NCBI GenBank assembly: GCA_032209605.1
Contig: JASFXZ010000033.1
Location: forward strand, 3,279,001-3,343,000
Direction: 5' to 3'
Length of the DNA stretch: 64,000 nt
Source of the DNA: Mactromeris polynyma
Lineage: Eukaryota > Mollusca > Bivalvia > Venerida > Mactridae
The notes below the pieces were generated by a model. It did no database searches. It was not told the origin of the DNA and worked only from the letters and a program-made list of their open reading frames with translations. The position numbers and the translations under genes are program-made. This document shows, piece after piece, positions 59,789 through 64,000 of the stretch; the stretch's first letter is position 1, and each line of letters begins with the position of its first letter.

Positions 59789-61399
59789 TTAACGCTTCCT
59801 GCGTAGACTGATCGTGTTGTGGTTCTTCCAGCAGGCCTTGCGAGAGCCACCAATGGTTTTTGTAAACTTGTGACCCTTTCCAAGACCACGGGATGATTTT
59901 CCAGCGGTGGTAAGACCACGCAGTTCCCTGTGCTTGTGCACCGGCTTGCAAATCCACTGTATTTTGGGGTCACTGCGGATACATTTATGGAATGGATCAA
60001 CCATGATGACCTCGTAAAATTTGTATGTGGCATCTTCTGCAACCCAGTATGAGCTCAGAACACGGAGGGCTTGGCATCTACGGCCAGCACGTTCCTGAAA
60101 TGTAATGTCGCAAATGAAAATAATGCAAACAATAGTTTCCAACCTCAATTTCGTCAGTCTGTGGTAACCTGCTACTACAATCACAGCACTTCAAGCATTC
60201 TTCAACAAATCTGGACATCTGTGTCCCCAACACAATGCTCTAGTGCATTCTGCTCAAATATGACTGTTACATATATTAATTCTTTTCCCTCACAAAATAG
60301 ATTCTCATGCGGCGTTCATACTCAGTTTATCAAGGAAAAAACTATAGCATAAATTCATTTGAAAACTTAAATAAGCAACTAAAATTATAGGCTACTTTGG
60401 TACAATTCAATTAAATGAACTTCCATTTGAATACAGAAAGATCTATACAAAATGACGCAAGGCAAATTTTACAAAACCAAGTCTTGCCTCCAGTAGGTTT
60501 TGATACAAGCTGTATATTAATGCATTACCTCAGCAACTGATCGGTGAGACCTCTGGAACTTCAGTTGGTTGACACCATGAGATTTTGGCTTTCCATATGT
60601 GCAACCTTTGGGTACAGGCCTTTTGCGACCTCCACGACGAACACGTACTCTGTAAATAACGTATCCTGAAAGATATAAACATTCCAAATTTATTAAACAT
60701 GTTGATCATGAATTTTAAATTCAATTATTATTTTCTTGAGAAGCAGACTTGTGTATTTAAGCAATTGTGTTCAAATGGTATGAGAAAATGTGTAGCTGTA
60801 CTGAGGCTTGAACCCAGAACCTCGCAGTATTCGTACTTGTAGTTCACTTTCATGCAGTGTGGACAGTAGAGATGGGACAGGCAATTGTCCCAATTGCTCA
60901 AGCCAAGAACTAGTTTAGAGGGATAGGGAGTGCAGGACACTTCCTGAATTGGTTTTCTTCAAGTGTGACAGGTCATTTAAGAAATGTTGCGAGTGTCCAC
61001 TGGACCTTGTGAATGTGGGTTTTGAACTTTTGATGGCAATTTCCAGAAAGGCTAAATGTGGTGATCAGAAGTGGAGGAAACAGGCTGTCCAGGTGTTTGT
61101 AGATCGGGGTGATGGGAGATGCATCCTTATGTTGAGGTGATAATCAATTCATAATCTGCATACACTTCCTTAAGGGTACAAGATATATCTCAATGAATGA
61201 TCCTTGTGAAATCTTATTAATTCTCACCTTGCTTGGCCCTGTATCCCAAACGTCTGGCCTTGTCAGGTCTGTTTGGCCTTGGGGCACGGTGGATGGCAGA
61301 TAGTTGACGATACTGCCATGTCCTCACACGCAGCAAAAAGCGAAGAACATCGCTCTGCTTCTTACGGTACATCTCCTGCATGTATTTGTAAGCCCCCAT
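59789..61399 (-). CDS. RPL15: 60S ribosomal protein L15 (eL15), 3 coding exons
   Basis: Coding exons (minus): 61399..61228, 60665..60529, 60094..59789; GT-AG, phases consistent, 204 aa, the length of the family. Begins [20 protein letters not shown] and includes [66 protein letters not shown] and [15 protein letters not shown], ending in a basic tail (SLRRKR). It is a structural protein of the large cytosolic ribosomal subunit. The ATG lies ten bases after a 5'-UTR acceptor (61410-61411). Transcription probably starts in the TOP leader exon at 61846-61874. No lesions seen; introns contain no recognised snoRNA, though a tRNA-like B-box on the minus strand near 60810 suggests a SINE. Confidence 0.98.
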
Positions 61400-61845
61400 C
61401 TTGATTTACCTTCAATATAGATACAAAATATATGTTACAACGTCTTAAACTAAACCCGATACAGTGATAGTAAGAAATGATGGGCATTCTTGCGGTGACC
61501 ATTGTCAGATTTCAATTAGTGTTTCTGCAACGGACAGCAGTTTCTAAAACAATAAAAAGAGAAACTAATAGCTAGAACGTCGTGCAAATATATTACACTC
61601 AACCGTCAACTTAGTGATTTCACTGAATATGGATAATTGGTGATTTGCTACCGAGTAAGAAGTTAACCCAAGTCGGCTCTTTAAAGTCGCAAAGTTCAAT
61701 GTACTGGCTTTAATACACCAGAATGACAACTCAAAGCATCAGAAATTATCAAGTAGAATAACTTTAAGCCTCACTACCTCGAATTGAAAGAAAGATGAAG
61801 CAAGAATTGATTCGATTGCGTTACTATGATAGTTTTTACACGTAC

Positions 61846-61874
61846 CTTGGTAGAAGTCGGAACGGAAAAGGAAG
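61846..61874 (-). promoter_or_regulatory. RPL15 non-coding first exon with 5'-TOP tract
   Basis: On the minus strand CTTCCTTTTCCGTTCCGACT is followed by TCTACCAAG and a GTACGTG donor. A transcript starting at the C (61874) would begin with an uninterrupted pyrimidine tract of 11 bases, the 5'-TOP signal that couples ribosomal protein mRNAs to growth-dependent translation. It splices to 61409..61228. Inferred from sequence only. Confidence 0.7.
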
Positions 61875-62860
61875 TACACACCGACACCTAGACTGGTTAA
61901 TAATCCGATATGACTAAGTAGCAAAAAGGAATATTTGTACGGAAAGAATAGACCTTTCGTTCGAAAAGTGTTAAAATGTTACGCCTAACTTGATTTCATA
62001 AAGATATCTGAAACTACGTTCCATGTAGTCTGCCGACTGGATTACATCCCCTTACCATTTCATTATCGGTGCAGAGTACGCTATGTACCAGACTAGAACC
62101 AAAATTTACTGGTCTCAGGTATCTTCAAAAGAAAGCGCGGTTCCTGCAATTTTACCCGCTGTCTGTGAACCCTTTATATGTTCACCGACAATTAGCAGAA
62201 TATTGATGTTTGCGTTGAAACTTAATCAAAATATAATGTTAATTAATGTAGAATATAGTTTCATTTGGTGGGCGTGTGTTTTGCATTTAACAGAGAATAA
62301 CCATTCCCATGTGTGTGTGTTTAATATCGCGTGTTACTGCGAAGCATACTTGAAACTGCGAAGAAGGATTTGTTGACGTTGTTGGAGTGAGTGAAATAAC
62401 TTAATACCATATATATTGTAAAACAATACACAAATTAAGTTTTGGAATTTCTTGCTAACTTTGACCAGTATGAATATCATTCTAGCTTCGATTTCGATTG
62501 GAAGTGGTTGTAAACTGTGCATTTTGGAGTACTTGCTTTTAACCCCAGTACATGTTTAAGAAACTTTAAGTTAACCTTTTCGAGATTATTAATTGGTATT
62601 TCCATAGCCCCATCATACGCAATCTACATACAAACTGTTAAATAATTATGTCTGTCGTATCCTAGTCCAGCCACGGACGTTACGTCTCTATACTGTCGCT
62701 GTACAAAGTCGGAGTACAGAGACACGTATGCGGGGCTAGTCGTATCCCAACCCACATTTATCGATTCTCTCATGAGTTTATTTACCCTCGCCACCGGGAT
62801 ATCCCATATGGGCGAGCAATCGATTCTCTAGTATGTCCACGGAACTATGTACCATGGTTT
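61875..62860. other. RPL15 upstream and intergenic DNA, nothing recognised
   Basis: Open frames here (e.g. 62083-62376) lack recognisable domains or splice context. Confidence 0.4.
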
Positions 62861-62862
62861 AT

Positions 62863-62990
62863 AGAACAGAACAGAACTTTTATTTTCAAACACAGATTGC
62901 AAAACAATATGTTTTGCAATAACATGTGGACAAATGGTAATAATAAACGTATATACAATGACGGGCGTAAACACAAGGATTTGGAGGTGG
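62863..62990 (-). mobile_element. LINE-like 3' end with (TTCTG)n tail, minus strand
   Basis: The plus strand AGAACAGAACAGAACTTTTATTTTC is the complement of GAAAATAAAAGTTCTGTTC, the same 3' tail seen at 21500 and 33710. The body to the right is anonymous; extent unknown. Confidence 0.5.
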
Positions 62991-63756
62991 GGATGGTGAT
63001 CACACTTTATAAAATTTCAGTCGAACAAATTAACCTGATCTTGACTTTTTTTTTTAAATGAGCAAATTCTTTAATTATCAGCCCCCTTGTTCTTTTGACC
63101 CGGTCAAATCCGAAACAATATTAATATATTCAAACATGTGAAAATAGAGGTCACCATGATCAGATTACTTAATCCTACGAATAAAATCAATATAAAATTA
63201 GTTAACAATTAGGTATGGCATCAGCGCAATGCACCAATATACACATGTATCACTAATACATTACTCTGTTGTCATATCTAATCACATAAATAAGTTTCAA
63301 GTTTAAGTGGAAGACATCAGGAGGCAGTTATCAGTTCAGAGACATTACAACAAAGGATAACAACAGATACAAATAAACAGTAGCACGAACAAACATCAGG
63401 TAATATTTACAAATATAACTGTGTATTTGCCCTGGATATGGATATTGACATAATAACCAGGTCGCATGGACTGCACGCATTTGTGTCAACGGTATAGACA
63501 GATATGAATATGCATCGTGCTTAGGATTTTGGAGTAGTTTACAGGTTGGCAAAGGTGAGTCTTAGTTTGTACAAGTACACAAATTTAGAAATTCTTAGTA
63601 AGAAGATAGTTTGTTTTCTGAGATAAATATAATTGACAATTATGTCATATCATTCATACTTGTCTAGTAGTTGAACATTATATATATAATAGGAGTGTAT
63701 ATTGATACAAATACAACATGGATTTATAAAAATAAATTTCATTTTAATTTCTAGCA
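62991..63756. other. No gene recognised
   Basis: AT-rich DNA, possibly the body of the minus-strand retroposon whose tail is at 62863. No RT motifs seen. Confidence 0.35.
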
Positions 63757-64000
63757 AAGTGACGCTTCTTGACCACTACTTAGACACCTACTTACAAACG
63801 TGTCGTATGCCTAACAAGTCTGCATGGACCCGCATTGTGCGAAACGCTATAGACAATTACCACAGCCGTGCCTGGAAACAGAGAACTCTGCCGGATCCGG
63901 ACTTTAACAGACTATCAGCAATCTGTGATAATGTGGCACCCTCGTTTATATGGGTGATTGCTGATAACAGTGACAGAGTGCGCGATGTGCTATCAACTGT
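63757..64000 (+). CDS. Open frame running off the window end (partial; possible retroelement protein or exon)
   Basis: From AGCAAAGTGACGCTTCTTG the frame stays open to the last base (about 81 codons): KVTLLDHYLDTYLQTC, NKSAWTRIVRNAIDNYHSRA, WKQRTLPDPDFNRLSAICD, SFIWVIADNSDRVRD. It is preceded by TTTCTAG, a possible splice acceptor at 63749-63755. Base composition is clearly richer in G+C than its flank, as for coding DNA. The pattern W.QRT.PD..FNRL resembles my recollection of C-terminal regions of mollusc LINE ORF2 proteins, but I cannot confirm it. Confidence 0.45.

Noticed and set aside
59364..59957. Frames on both strands next to RPL15
   Set aside because: The minus-strand frame is a shifted reading of RPL15 exon 3 and the plus-strand one lies in 3' flanking DNA.

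Overview
The window is AT-rich metazoan nuclear DNA. Genes are split by many small GT-AG introns, and repeats are abundant. A lophotrochozoan source, most likely a bivalve mollusc, is inferred from three things: a secreted short-chain-collagen-C4-like gene (a family expanded in molluscs), pearl-like repeats with a GTGC/CGTC microsatellite and ~165-bp core units, and a SINE tail of mollusc type. I cannot name the species.

Left third (1-33.3 kb). A segmental duplication dominates: 1-5915 (copy 1) and 24151-31084 (copy 2) are the same DNA with few differences in matched stretches, now rearranged by indels and one inversion. Each copy carries, on the minus strand, parts of a small secreted PAN/apple-domain gene. 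Each also carries, on the plus strand, the start of a short-chain-collagen-C4-like gene. In copy 1 the C4-like gene is dead, with stops in exons 1 and 2 and no later exons. In copy 2 all six exons are present, but one codon is TGA and one intron ends in TG instead of AG. In copy 2 the first PAN exon is truncated and inverted. Between the copies lie two decayed LINEs (9245-11220 and 12033 to about 17990), an inverted 34-bp minisatellite, a foldback element and mostly anonymous DNA.

Right half (38-62 kb). Three intact housekeeping genes could be assembled exon by exon with consistent phases. CPSF3 (minus, 16 coding exons, 707 aa) is the pre-mRNA 3'-end endonuclease. MTRF1L (plus, 7 coding exons, 447 aa) is a mitochondrial class-I release factor and lies head-to-head with CPSF3 across about 620 bp. 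RPL15 (minus, 3 coding exons plus a 5'-TOP leader exon, 204 aa) follows. They act in separate processes (mRNA 3'-end formation, mitochondrial translation termination, cytosolic ribosome), and nothing suggests functional linkage.

The introns of CPSF3 and MTRF1L hold at least six unrelated minisatellites and several MITE, SINE or LINE insertions, some with clean target-site duplications. The last 240 bp of the window are an open plus-strand frame that runs off the end. I see no CRISPR, operon, prokaryotic or viral gene system. The unusual content is repeat architecture and splice-site exceptions.
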